This document shows, one piece after another, positions 53,712 to 62,604 of a stretch of DNA of 64,000 nt. This DNA is from Pyrinomonadaceae bacterium (GTDB lineage Bacteria > Acidobacteriota > Blastocatellia > Pyrinomonadales > Pyrinomonadaceae). Both the position numbers and the translations under genes were made by a program. Location of the stretch: positions 806,001-870,000 of the forward strand of contig JANQRU010000001.1 of assembly GCA_028284415.1 (NCBI GenBank), read 5' to 3'. Every line of letters begins with the position of its first letter. Within the stretch, counting starts at the first letter, position 1. The notes under the pieces are model-generated. The model had not been told where the DNA came from. It saw only the letters and a program-made list of their open reading frames with translations, and searched no databases.

Positions 53712-54683
53712 CTATTTTTTCTCTTCAGCTTTTTTCTCTCCTTCTTTCTTACCTTCTTCTGCTTCTTTTGCAGCTTTCTCAGCTTCTTCTTTCTTACGTC
53801 TTTCATCTGCAAGTTTTTGGAATTTTTCTTTAGCTTCGTCAGCTTCTTTCTTAAATTCCTCTTTCTTCTCATCTTCGCCATTCATTTCTGCTAGACGCAT
53901 ATTTTGAACAAGAAGGCTGGTCTTGTAAGACCATCCAGATTCGCTATTCTTAGAAAGCTCAAGAGCTTTATCAATGTACTCTGTTCCTTTAGAAATACAT
54001 TCTTTGAGTTTATCGAAGGTTTCATCATCTTCCGGTTTAACAAACTCAAAAACTGCACCTTCTTCTTTCACAACCGTTTTCTTAACAGGCTCATTATCAG
54101 AAATATCATTAGCACAAGAATTTTGCTTAGCACCTAATGCTATGTAAGCATTTGCTCTTGTATCATCAGGGTAGTCCTTATTCTGAGCGGTCTTAAGCTG
54201 CCATTCACGCCACTTGGCATCTTCTTGTAGATTTTCATACAAGTTTGCAACGGCTCTAACTATACTTCCTACGGTTTCAGAATCTTGTTCGTATTGTTTT
54301 TTAGCCTTCTCATCATTAGCATTTTGCTCAAACGCCGCTTTAGATTCTTTATAGGAAGCTAAGAAACTTTCCAAGGCTTTTCTATATTCTTCGATAGCGA
54401 GTCTGGCTCTATCTTTTTTAGACCTATTTCCTGCAAACTCTGAGTGAATGGTTCTAGCTAAAAATAGCTGAGCGGTTTTACTTTCGGTCGAAACTCTTTC
54501 AGGATCATAATCGACAGCGATTCTGAATTTCTCTTCAGCTTCCGCAAATTTTCTATTTTTGTAAGCCTCGGCACCATCAACTAGATTTTTTCTAGCCATA
54601 ATTCGGTTATAAACCGAGCAATTTGTTGATATAAAAACTGTTAAAGTTATTAAAACAAATATCCCTAAACGAGAGATTCTCAT
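53712..54683 (-). CDS. Lipoprotein with TPR-like body and charged tail
   Basis: 323 residues from the ATG at 54683 (MRISRLGIFVLITLTVF). The lipobox is FISTNC|S. Helical repeats follow: AEAYKNRKFAEAEEKFRIAV and YDPERVSTESKTAQLFLAR are TPR-like, with further helices to about 260. The last ~60 residues are Lys/Glu/Ala-rich (FKKEADEAKEKFQKLADERR). No named family recognised. It lies just downstream of the exbD pair, 71 bp away, and may belong to the Ton operon. Confidence 0.75.
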   Translation of the reverse strand: MRISRLGIFVLITLTVFISTNCSVYNRIMARKNLVDGAEAYKNRKFAEAEEKFRIAVDYDPERVSTESKTAQLFLARTIHSEFAGNRSKKDRARLAIEEYRKALESFLASYKESKAAFEQNANDEKAKKQYEQDSETVGSIVRAVANLYENLQEDAKWREWQLKTAQNKDYPDDTRANAYIALGAKQNSCANDISDNEPVKKTVVKEEGAVFEFVKPEDDETFDKLKECISKGTEYIDKALELSKNSESGWSYKTSLLVQNMRLAEMNGEDEKKEEFKKEADEAKEKFQKLADERRKKEEAEKAAKEAEEGKKEGEKKAEEKK

Positions 54684-54753
54684 TTTTTTTGACTCCATAT
54701 ATAAATTTGTTACCGACAGAAAAATTTTTCCCTGCCAGTAAACAAATTAATTG

Positions 54754-55233
54754 TTATTCAGCTAAGTCATCAATCTGCAGTCCGATTGGTTGTGCTCCGG
54801 CAGTTTTTACGCCGTCAATGACTTTTACTACTTCCCCGTATTTGATGCCTTTTGGTGCTTTGAGAAAAACTGTCTTTTCGACTTCATTTGTACCTTCACG
54901 GAAAACGCCATTGTTTTCCCTATCCTTGAATATCTGTGAAAGTTTATTTGTCAAAGCTTCTGTATCTCCAACATTTCCGGCAGATTCGTTGTTAAGAGTT
55001 ACATTCCCATTACTTTTGTTAATTGCAACTACCAAAGTTAATGGATTTGGTTTTGCTTCTACATCTGTTGGTTCATCTTTAGGCTCGGCTGGAACCTTTG
55101 CCTCGAAACGACTTGGTTTCATAGGCGAGATGATCATAAAAATAATCAACAGAACCAACAAAACATCAATAAGCGGTGTTACATTGATATTTGGAGTGGC
55201 TCCCTCTTTCGAGCCACCTGATGACATTCCCAT
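54754..55233 (-). CDS. exbD: ExbD/TolR-type biopolymer transport protein (second copy)
   Basis: 159 residues. One membrane helix with the essential Asp23 in VTPLIDVLLVLLIIFMI, then a periplasmic domain (KNGVFRE-type loops, KAPKGIKYGEVVKVIDGVKT). Proton-channel partner of ExbB that energises TonB. Last of four Ton genes, 50 bp after the first exbD. Confidence 0.93.
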   Translation of the reverse strand: MGMSSGGSKEGATPNINVTPLIDVLLVLLIIFMIISPMKPSRFEAKVPAEPKDEPTDVEAKPNPLTLVVAINKSNGNVTLNNESAGNVGDTEALTNKLSQIFKDRENNGVFREGTNEVEKTVFLKAPKGIKYGEVVKVIDGVKTAGAQPIGLQIDDLAE

Positions 55234-55283
55234 ATCTTAACTCCTCAAAATTCTAGAGTGCTTTCTAGACTTTGTTAATTAAA

Positions 55284-55745
55284 CTATTGTTGCTGTTCTC
55301 CGCCACCGCCTGAGCCGTCTTCTTTCAGTTTATCTGCGACTAAGCCGATCTTATCTATATCCTGCTTACGAATAGTGTCAATTGCTTGAACGACTGTTCC
55401 ATAATCAACACCGACTCCGCTTTTGATATATACAATCCGCTTATCAGGCGTTTTACCTTCCATCAAATTCTGAATTTTTTCTCCTAATACATCAAGAGAA
55501 TAAGGATCTTTACCCAAATAAAATTCATTATTATTAGGAATAGCGATAACAACAGAGGTATCTTTGGCAATGTCCGGGTCTTCATCCGGACTCACCATAT
55601 TCTTCGGTAAATCAACTGACACACCTTGTTGAAGAAGTGGCGTAACGATCATAAAGATGATCAGTAACACCAACATAACATCAACCATTGGAGTTACGTT
55701 AATATCCGAATTATATTCATCGGTTCCGCCAACTTTAGCTCCCAT
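55284..55745 (-). CDS. exbD: ExbD/TolR-type biopolymer transport protein (first copy)
   Basis: 153 residues. Asp22 lies in NVTPMVDVMLVLLIIFMIVT; the periplasmic part shows YIKSGVGVDYGTVVQAIDTI and RKQDIDKIGLVADK, and the tail is Gly/Gln-rich. Paralogous to the downstream exbD. Duplicate ExbD genes beside one ExbB are common in several phyla and may form a mixed complex. Confidence 0.94.
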   Translation of the reverse strand: MGAKVGGTDEYNSDINVTPMVDVMLVLLIIFMIVTPLLQQGVSVDLPKNMVSPDEDPDIAKDTSVVIAIPNNNEFYLGKDPYSLDVLGEKIQNLMEGKTPDKRIVYIKSGVGVDYGTVVQAIDTIRKQDIDKIGLVADKLKEDGSGGGGEQQQ

Positions 55746-55782
55746 AATACAATTCTCCTTTTACAAGCAAATTTCGAATAGA

Positions 55783-56523
55783 TTAACTTTCTAAACGTTT
55801 TGTACGTTGTTTGATGAAATAATCTACCAATTCGGATGCCGAGTTTTCCATCTCAACACCAAAACTTGTAACTTTGTTTGTAAAATAGTTGAACAACCAC
55901 ACAGCGGGAACTGCCACACCGATACCAAATGCTGTAGCAACTAACGCTTCCGCAATAGCTGCACCAACCGCACCGATACCAGCACTTTCAGCTTGTGCTA
56001 ATGCGACGAACGCACCGATAATCCCAACAACCGTTCCAAACAATCCTACGAAAGGAGCAGTTGAACCAACTGTTGCCAATCCTGAAAGACCACGCTTTAA
56101 TTCAGCGGTTTTAACAGCAATAGCTCTTTCCAAAGCTCTTTTTGATGCTTCCATTTCGTCGGCAGAAATTTCATTGTCACCCTGATGTGCATTAAATTCC
56201 TTCAAACCTGAAGAAACTACCATAGCTAAGTGAGAATCTTTATGTTTATCACTAATCGTAATTGCTTCATCAATGTTGCTATTTTTTAATGCCTGAGCAA
56301 CTTTTGGTGCATATTGACGTGATTGTTGTTTTGCTTTGTTATAGGTCAACCAGCGCTCAATACCAACAGCGATCAAGTAAATTGACTGTAACAAAAGAAC
56401 AATAATAACAACCCAACCAGGGATGGTTAAACTTTTGGCGATATCATACAAACCAAAAGAGATTTTTGTGCCGCCCTCGGCAAACATCAACAAAAAGCCT
56501 AAAAAGCTAATTAAAAACGTCAT
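55783..56523 (-). CDS. exbB: ExbB/TolQ-type proton channel protein
   Basis: 246 residues. Membrane helices near 32-52, 150-180 and 185-215. GLSGLATVGSTAPFVGLFGT then VVGIIGAFVALA, and AIAEALVATAFGIGVAVPAV, are the MotA/TolQ/ExbB channel motifs. Forms the energising complex with the two ExbD proteins and TonB encoded on either side. The ATG has GGAGG upstream. Confidence 0.95.
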   Translation of the reverse strand: MTFLISFLGFLLMFAEGGTKISFGLYDIAKSLTIPGWVVIIVLLLQSIYLIAVGIERWLTYNKAKQQSRQYAPKVAQALKNSNIDEAITISDKHKDSHLAMVVSSGLKEFNAHQGDNEISADEMEASKRALERAIAVKTAELKRGLSGLATVGSTAPFVGLFGTVVGIIGAFVALAQAESAGIGAVGAAIAEALVATAFGIGVAVPAVWLFNYFTNKVTSFGVEMENSASELVDYFIKQRTKRLES

Positions 56524-56580
56524 TATTTTTCCTCCAAAAAATCAAAAAATATTTATGATTGCAGAAATTTTCGTAAATTT

Positions 56581-56618
56581 AGACTGTAAGAAACTAGCCT
56601 CGGTGTTACTCACAGTCT
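56581..56618 (-). other. Intercistronic hairpin between tonB and exbB
   Basis: AGACTGT (56581-56587) pairs with ACAGTCT (56612-56618) around a 24-base loop in the 115-bp tonB-exbB gap. No T run. Possible mRNA processing or stability element. Confidence 0.3.
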
Positions 56619-56638
56619 ATTTTGATAAAAAGTAAATC

Positions 56639-57487
56639 TTATGGAACAAAGTTATAGACAATAACTCCGCTAACTTGAACTGCTTGTCCTGACAACAAAG
56701 TTGGTCTAAACCTGGCTCTTCTAGCTGCCTGCTCAGCAGCTCTTCTCAATAATGGATGCCCACTAACAGCTCTGGCAGATGTAACTGAACCGCTTGTACT
56801 AATGGTCACCTGAACATTCACAGACCCGCTTGCACGTACCGCTCTTGCTGCTGCTGGATACGGTGGCTTCGGCAAGCTAATAGCACTACCATTTACAACA
56901 CCTTTAGAAATTTTCTTCGGTACAGGTTTCGGTGTTGGTTTTGGCGGTGGTGGTGGTGGTGGCGGTGGCGGTGGCGGTGCCGCTTCTTTGGGCGGATCTA
57001 CCTGTTTAGGAGGTGCAGGTGTACCAATTGATGAACCTCCATCACCTGTTGACACTCGCGTCGGTCCCTGAGGTGCATTGGAAACTGTCACGTCTTCCTT
57101 ACCAATCACAAAAGTACCTTTTGGTCTGGCTTTTGCATTGCTCTTCTGCGTACTTATAGTAGTAGGCATTTTCGGCGACTCATCAAGCCTCAATATGTTG
57201 TCTTTTCTAACGGAGACCTTAGCATCACTTTGCTTAACTGCTTGTTTCTCAGGCTCAGGCTGTTCAGGCTCTGGTGGAGGAGGTGCCTCATCAGGAACAG
57301 GAACAGGAGCAACCAAAGTCGAAAGCTCCAAATTCTCACCGCCCATCCCTAAATCTTTAGCGAAAAGACTCCACAACAATCCACCTAAAGCAATTGATGT
57401 TACAAGAACAAAAGTGGTCATTAAAAACCCACTTCTTCTTTTATTTTCAGTTGAAGTGCTTTTAGATTCTACTAATTGATCTAACAT
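56639..57487 (-). CDS. tonB: TonB-family energy transducer
   Basis: 282 residues. A single N-terminal helix (about 21-43: GFLMTTFVLVTSIALGGLLW) follows a short cytoplasmic part. A Pro/Glu/Lys-rich linker (PDEAPPPPEPEQPEPEK and a run of 10 or more prolines near 175-190) spans the periplasm. The C-terminal TonB domain is at about 205-282: PPYPAAARAVRASGSVNVQV then AARRARFRPTLLSGQAVQVS. It couples the ExbBD proton channel to outer-membrane receptors such as that at 20-22.9 kb. The Gly-codon-like repeat in the DNA at 56940-56990 simply encodes the proline run. Confidence 0.93.
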   Translation of the reverse strand: MLDQLVESKSTSTENKRRSGFLMTTFVLVTSIALGGLLWSLFAKDLGMGGENLELSTLVAPVPVPDEAPPPPEPEQPEPEKQAVKQSDAKVSVRKDNILRLDESPKMPTTISTQKSNAKARPKGTFVIGKEDVTVSNAPQGPTRVSTGDGGSSIGTPAPPKQVDPPKEAAPPPPPPPPPPPPKPTPKPVPKKISKGVVNGSAISLPKPPYPAAARAVRASGSVNVQVTISTSGSVTSARAVSGHPLLRRAAEQAARRARFRPTLLSGQAVQVSGVIVYNFVP

Positions 57488-57977
57488 TTTATTATTTCCC
57501 TCTCTTTTCCGGTACCAAATGGGTCAAGGGTTACTAGGATTTATGCCTATATATTATTTTGGCAATAAATATAACTTTAGTTTCGATAGTCAACTTAACT
57601 AAATTGACAATCTTGCATGTTCTATAACTTTATAGTGCTTTTTTGAACCTTATCATTAGTGTAGGAAAGACAGATTTTGCCAGCCTTTTAATTACAAAAG
57701 TGCCGTTAAAACCCGCACCTTTTAACAATTGAAACGGATAAAAAGCAATCTTCTTATAGAAATATTTAATTGACCAGCAACGTTCAGAAGTCTAAAGTTT
57801 TATACTTAGAAAGTCAAGAAAAACTTTTGTATTTTATAAATTCTTTTTATTTCTATGCGGAATTTATAAGTTTTATTACAAAATGTTATGCATTTTTCTA
57901 AATATAAAGCTTAACTACACTTAGCTATTATTTTATTCAGAAAACTCTTTTATTAAATCTAAACTACTTTTTTGACT
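57488..57977. other. 490-bp AT-rich intergenic region between secF and tonB
   Basis: No convincing gene or RNA was seen. TTATAAATTC (57834-57843) and GAATTTATAA (57860-57869) form a 10-bp inverted repeat without a T run. On the minus strand TTGACT with TATTTA 16 bases later, about 100 bases before the tonB ATG, is a weak promoter candidate. The region must hold the tonB promoter and the end of the secDF transcript. Confidence 0.5.
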
Positions 57978-59192
57978 CTATTTGCTGATAGGTCTTCGTT
58001 TTACAGAACCTCTTGATGCAGATGCAAGTTTATTATCTTTTTTGGTGAGTGAAGCATCTTTCATTTTTGCTTCACCTAACTTACTCTGCCACCAAATAGC
58101 AATCGGACTTGCAATCGCAATTGTTGAATACGTTCCGGTGATAGCACCTACAAAGAGTGCAAGTGAAAACCCTCTTAATACTTCTCCACCGAATAAAACC
58201 AACGCAAGAACGGCTAAAAATACCAATCCGTTTGTTACAACGGTTCTGGACATTGTTTGGTTAATAGAGTCGTTTACGAGGTTATATAGAGGCTGATCTC
58301 TGCGTAAAGTCAAATTCTCCCTGATACGGTCAAAAATAACAATCGAGTCATTTACCGAAAAACCAACGAGTGTAAGAAGTGCAGCCAAAACAGTCAAACT
58401 TACTTCCCATTGGAACATTGTGAAAAACGCAAGAGTAATCAACACATCGTGAAAAACAGCTATAACCGCACCGGCAGCATAAGTCCAGTCATATCGAAAT
58501 GCGATGAAAAACAAAATCCCGAACATTCCGAGCAATGTTGCAATTACAGCTTGATTTCTTAGTTGTGCTCCAGCAATTGGACCTACTGAATCTGTCCCAA
58601 CAATCTTAAATTTAGCTCCTTCTGCTTGTTCCAAAGCAACTGATGGAGGTGCTTCCTTACCAAATGTGCTTAAGGCTTTAACAACCAACTGACGTCCCGC
58701 ACTTACTTGGTTTAAGCTCTCTTCTTCATTATTTTCAGCATTCGATGCAGTATTTGAATTTGTAGTGTTGGATTCAGAGTTTGAGTTTTCTTTAGCTTCA
58801 GATCTGTTTTCTTCCTTTTTAGCATTTGTAGCAGATGTATTTGTATTACTCCTCTTTGCTGTGATGTCTTCTTCACCCTCAAGGAGAGGAATTTTGATCA
58901 AAAACTCATCATTTTTATCGAGTGATTCTTGAATAACGGATTCACCCAAACCAACATTTTGCAACGCACTGCGGATTTCTTCAACGGTTGGCTTGCCATC
59001 TCTAAACTTAGCAGTTATGACTGAGCCACCTTGAAAATCAACACCTAAATTGAAAGCATCCGTTCCACCCGGTGTTGCTTGACGCACAACTGCGGAAACC
59101 AATCCTGCCAAAAGAACCACAACGGAAACCGCAATCAAAGGTTTGCGTATTCCCATCCAATCAACATTTAAGTTTTTAAATATAACAAACAT
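57978..59192 (-). CDS. secF: Protein translocase subunit SecF with Asn/Ser-rich periplasmic insert
   Basis: 404 residues against roughly 300 usually. Six membrane helices; LGVDFQGGSVITAKFRDG, GLGESVIQES and the later VGPIAGAQLRNQAVIATLLG, LTLVGFSVNDSIVIFDRIRE and NQTMSRTVVTNGL are standard SecF. Residues about 112-160 are an insert made mainly of Asn, Ser, Thr, Glu and Lys (SNSESNTTNSNTASNAENNE), within the first periplasmic domain. Downstream of secD by 44 bp; the complex uses the proton gradient to assist protein export. Confidence 0.96.
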   Translation of the reverse strand: MFVIFKNLNVDWMGIRKPLIAVSVVVLLAGLVSAVVRQATPGGTDAFNLGVDFQGGSVITAKFRDGKPTVEEIRSALQNVGLGESVIQESLDKNDEFLIKIPLLEGEEDITAKRSNTNTSATNAKKEENRSEAKENSNSESNTTNSNTASNAENNEEESLNQVSAGRQLVVKALSTFGKEAPPSVALEQAEGAKFKIVGTDSVGPIAGAQLRNQAVIATLLGMFGILFFIAFRYDWTYAAGAVIAVFHDVLITLAFFTMFQWEVSLTVLAALLTLVGFSVNDSIVIFDRIRENLTLRRDQPLYNLVNDSINQTMSRTVVTNGLVFLAVLALVLFGGEVLRGFSLALFVGAITGTYSTIAIASPIAIWWQSKLGEAKMKDASLTKKDNKLASASRGSVKRRPISK

Positions 59193-59236
59193 TTTTATTA
59201 ACTGTTTATAGTTTAATTTCTATTATTTACTACAAA

Positions 59237-60928
59237 CTAAATACTAAGTTTTTTCTTGTTCGGATTACGTTCCAAGAGCCACATAAAAATTGTGCGTGAA
59301 ACAAAAATTGCTGTAAACAGGTTGATAATTAATCCTAGAATAAGTGTTACAGCAAATCCACGAATTGGTCCTGAGCCATACAAATACAAAATTATACCTG
59401 CAATAATTGTTGTTAAGTTGGCATCAATAATCGTTATGAAAGCTCGATCAAATCCTAAGTCAATAGCTTTAGAAACTGCTTTACCTGCAATTAATTCCTC
59501 TCTTGTCCTCTCAAACACAAGAACATTTGCGTCAACAGCCATACCAATTCCGAGAATCAAACCAGCCATCCCTGGTAAGGTCAGAGTTGCATTAAGAACA
59601 ACTAATGCCCCCATTGTCAGAAGCATATTTAAGGTCAAAGCAACAACTGCATTTATGCCCGATCCACGGTAGTAAATAAGCATAAATAGAATAATGAAAA
59701 TCAAACCACCTAGAGCAGCAGTCAAGCCTGCCCTAATAGAATCTGCGCCCAAACTCGCACCAACTGTTCTTTCTTCTAAGTATTCAATTTCAGTAGGTAA
59801 AGCACCAGACCTTAAGGTTAACGCTAAATCTTCGGCAGTCTCTTGCGTAAAACGACCACTTATTTGTCCTTGGTCGAAAATTTGAGATTGAATAAAGGCG
59901 ACTGACTTAGCTTCAAAGGTCGTACCATCCCCTAGAATTACAGCCATATAATTCCCTATATTCTTTCCTGTCCATTCTCCAAACTTTTTAGCTCCTTCTG
60001 GCTTCAACGAAAAGGAAATTTGGTAATCACCTTCGTTTCCTGTTTGAGAAACAGCCTGAGCATCTCTTAATTGATCACCTGTTATAATTGGCGGATTCTC
60101 AACTACAATCCATTGTTTTGGTCGTTCTTGTGGATTTTGACTTGAATCAAGGCTGTCGTCACGTTCGGTATATTCATATACTTTTCGGTTAGCAGTTTCT
60201 TTACCACCAATAGTTTGAAGTGCCGCTTCTTTAGTTGGATATGTAGCAAGATTTGGATTTGGTGGGCTGACAACTGCCATCAAGGATAATTGGGCTTGAA
60301 CGTTCAAAAGTCTCTTCACACGCTCTGGATCATCAACGCCCGGCATCTGTAATAGAATCTCGCCGGAATCACTCGTTCCACGTCTTTGAATTGTTGGCTC
60401 AGCAACACCAAACTTATCAATCCGACTCTCTATAATCTGCATCGCTTGTTCAGCGGCTTCTTCCTTAAGCCTAGCTTGTGCGGTTGCAGGTAATGACCAA
60501 GTAATGCTGTCCCCATTGTTATCCTCTGTCCAATTTAGTAGATCAACTTTTTGTCTAACAGCTTCTATTACTTCTTTTGCTTTTGAAGAATCCGTCAAAT
60601 TAACCGTAAAACTATATGTTCCATCTTCAACCACAGATGAACCATCCTTCACAGGAAGTTTTGCATCTTTAGCAGCGTTTACGGCAGCATCTTGGTTATC
60701 TTGTGTTAATTTAGCCAGATACTTTTCAGTATTTACACGCATTACAAGGTGGATTCCACCCTGCAAATCCAAGCCAAGATTGATATTGTCACGGAGGTTT
60801 TGTTGTATTCCTGCTAGAGTAAAATCTTTAGCTGAAATCGAACCTCTCGGACCTAATAGAAGATAAATACCAATCAGCGTGACTGCTAATATTATTGCTG
60901 TTCTAATCCAAAGATTACTATTTTTCAT
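59237..60928 (-). CDS. secD: Protein translocase subunit SecD
   Basis: 563 residues. First helix (about 8-26), then LGLDLQGGIHLVMRVNTEKY, the periplasmic P1 domain (VDLLNWTEDN, RIDKFGVAEPTIQRRGTSDS, ILLQMPGVDDPERV) and the C-terminal channel half GLILGIGMAVDANVLVFERT then REEL, with the conserved Asp of the proton path. Operon order yajC-secD-secF is kept. Confidence 0.97.
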   Translation of the reverse strand: MKNSNLWIRTAIILAVTLIGIYLLLGPRGSISAKDFTLAGIQQNLRDNINLGLDLQGGIHLVMRVNTEKYLAKLTQDNQDAAVNAAKDAKLPVKDGSSVVEDGTYSFTVNLTDSSKAKEVIEAVRQKVDLLNWTEDNNGDSITWSLPATAQARLKEEAAEQAMQIIESRIDKFGVAEPTIQRRGTSDSGEILLQMPGVDDPERVKRLLNVQAQLSLMAVVSPPNPNLATYPTKEAALQTIGGKETANRKVYEYTERDDSLDSSQNPQERPKQWIVVENPPIITGDQLRDAQAVSQTGNEGDYQISFSLKPEGAKKFGEWTGKNIGNYMAVILGDGTTFEAKSVAFIQSQIFDQGQISGRFTQETAEDLALTLRSGALPTEIEYLEERTVGASLGADSIRAGLTAALGGLIFIILFMLIYYRGSGINAVVALTLNMLLTMGALVVLNATLTLPGMAGLILGIGMAVDANVLVFERTREELIAGKAVSKAIDLGFDRAFITIIDANLTTIIAGIILYLYGSGPIRGFAVTLILGLIINLFTAIFVSRTIFMWLLERNPNKKKLSI

Positions 60929-60943
60929 TATTACTTTACCGAA

Positions 60944-61261
60944 TTACTTTTTATTTTCTTCTGTTTCGTCAGGACGTCTGCCGACAACTGCTTGTTTGCC
61001 TATTTCTAAAATAGACTTATCAGCACTGCGGATAATAAAACTCGTGTCTTTAACCTCAATAATTTTCCCGATGATTCCGCCATTTGTCACGACTTCATCA
61101 CCTGTTCCGAGAGCGGCAATCATTTCTTTTAATTTTTGTTGCTGCTTCTTTTGAGGCAAAATTACAAGGAAGTAGAAAATTCCGAAGATTAACACAAATG
61201 GCAGAATGGTCATTATCAAACCACTGCCGCCACCTTGAAAAAATAATATAAAAGTATTCAT
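60944..61261 (-). CDS. yajC: Preprotein translocase subunit YajC
   Basis: 105 residues. One N-terminal membrane helix (about 15-37: LIMTILPFVLIFGIFYFLVI) followed by LPQKKQQQKLKEMIAALGTG, DEVVTNGGIIGKI and VVGRRPDE. Accessory protein of SecDF. A perfect TATAAT (minus strand, 61298-61293) lies about 32 bases before the ATG but has only a poor -35 partner. Confidence 0.96.
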   Translation of the reverse strand: MNTFILFFQGGGSGLIMTILPFVLIFGIFYFLVILPQKKQQQKLKEMIAALGTGDEVVTNGGIIGKIIEVKDTSFIIRSADKSILEIGKQAVVGRRPDETEENKK

Positions 61262-61380
61262 TGATCTTTATTTCCAAATACGCAAAACAGCAATTATAAA
61301 TGAATTCGATTGATTTACGAAACGGTCAAAGCTAATTTTACGTGACAAATTAATAAAAATTCGTGAATAAAGTTTTATTC

Positions 61381-62604
<1,224 letters not shown>

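Noticed and set aside
53690..53881. Very basic minus-strand frame over the lipoprotein tail
   Set aside because: Alternate frame of the charged tail, created by its repetitive codons.
56935..56995. Microsatellite-like GGT/GGC repeat
   Set aside because: It is the coding sequence of the TonB proline run on the opposite strand.
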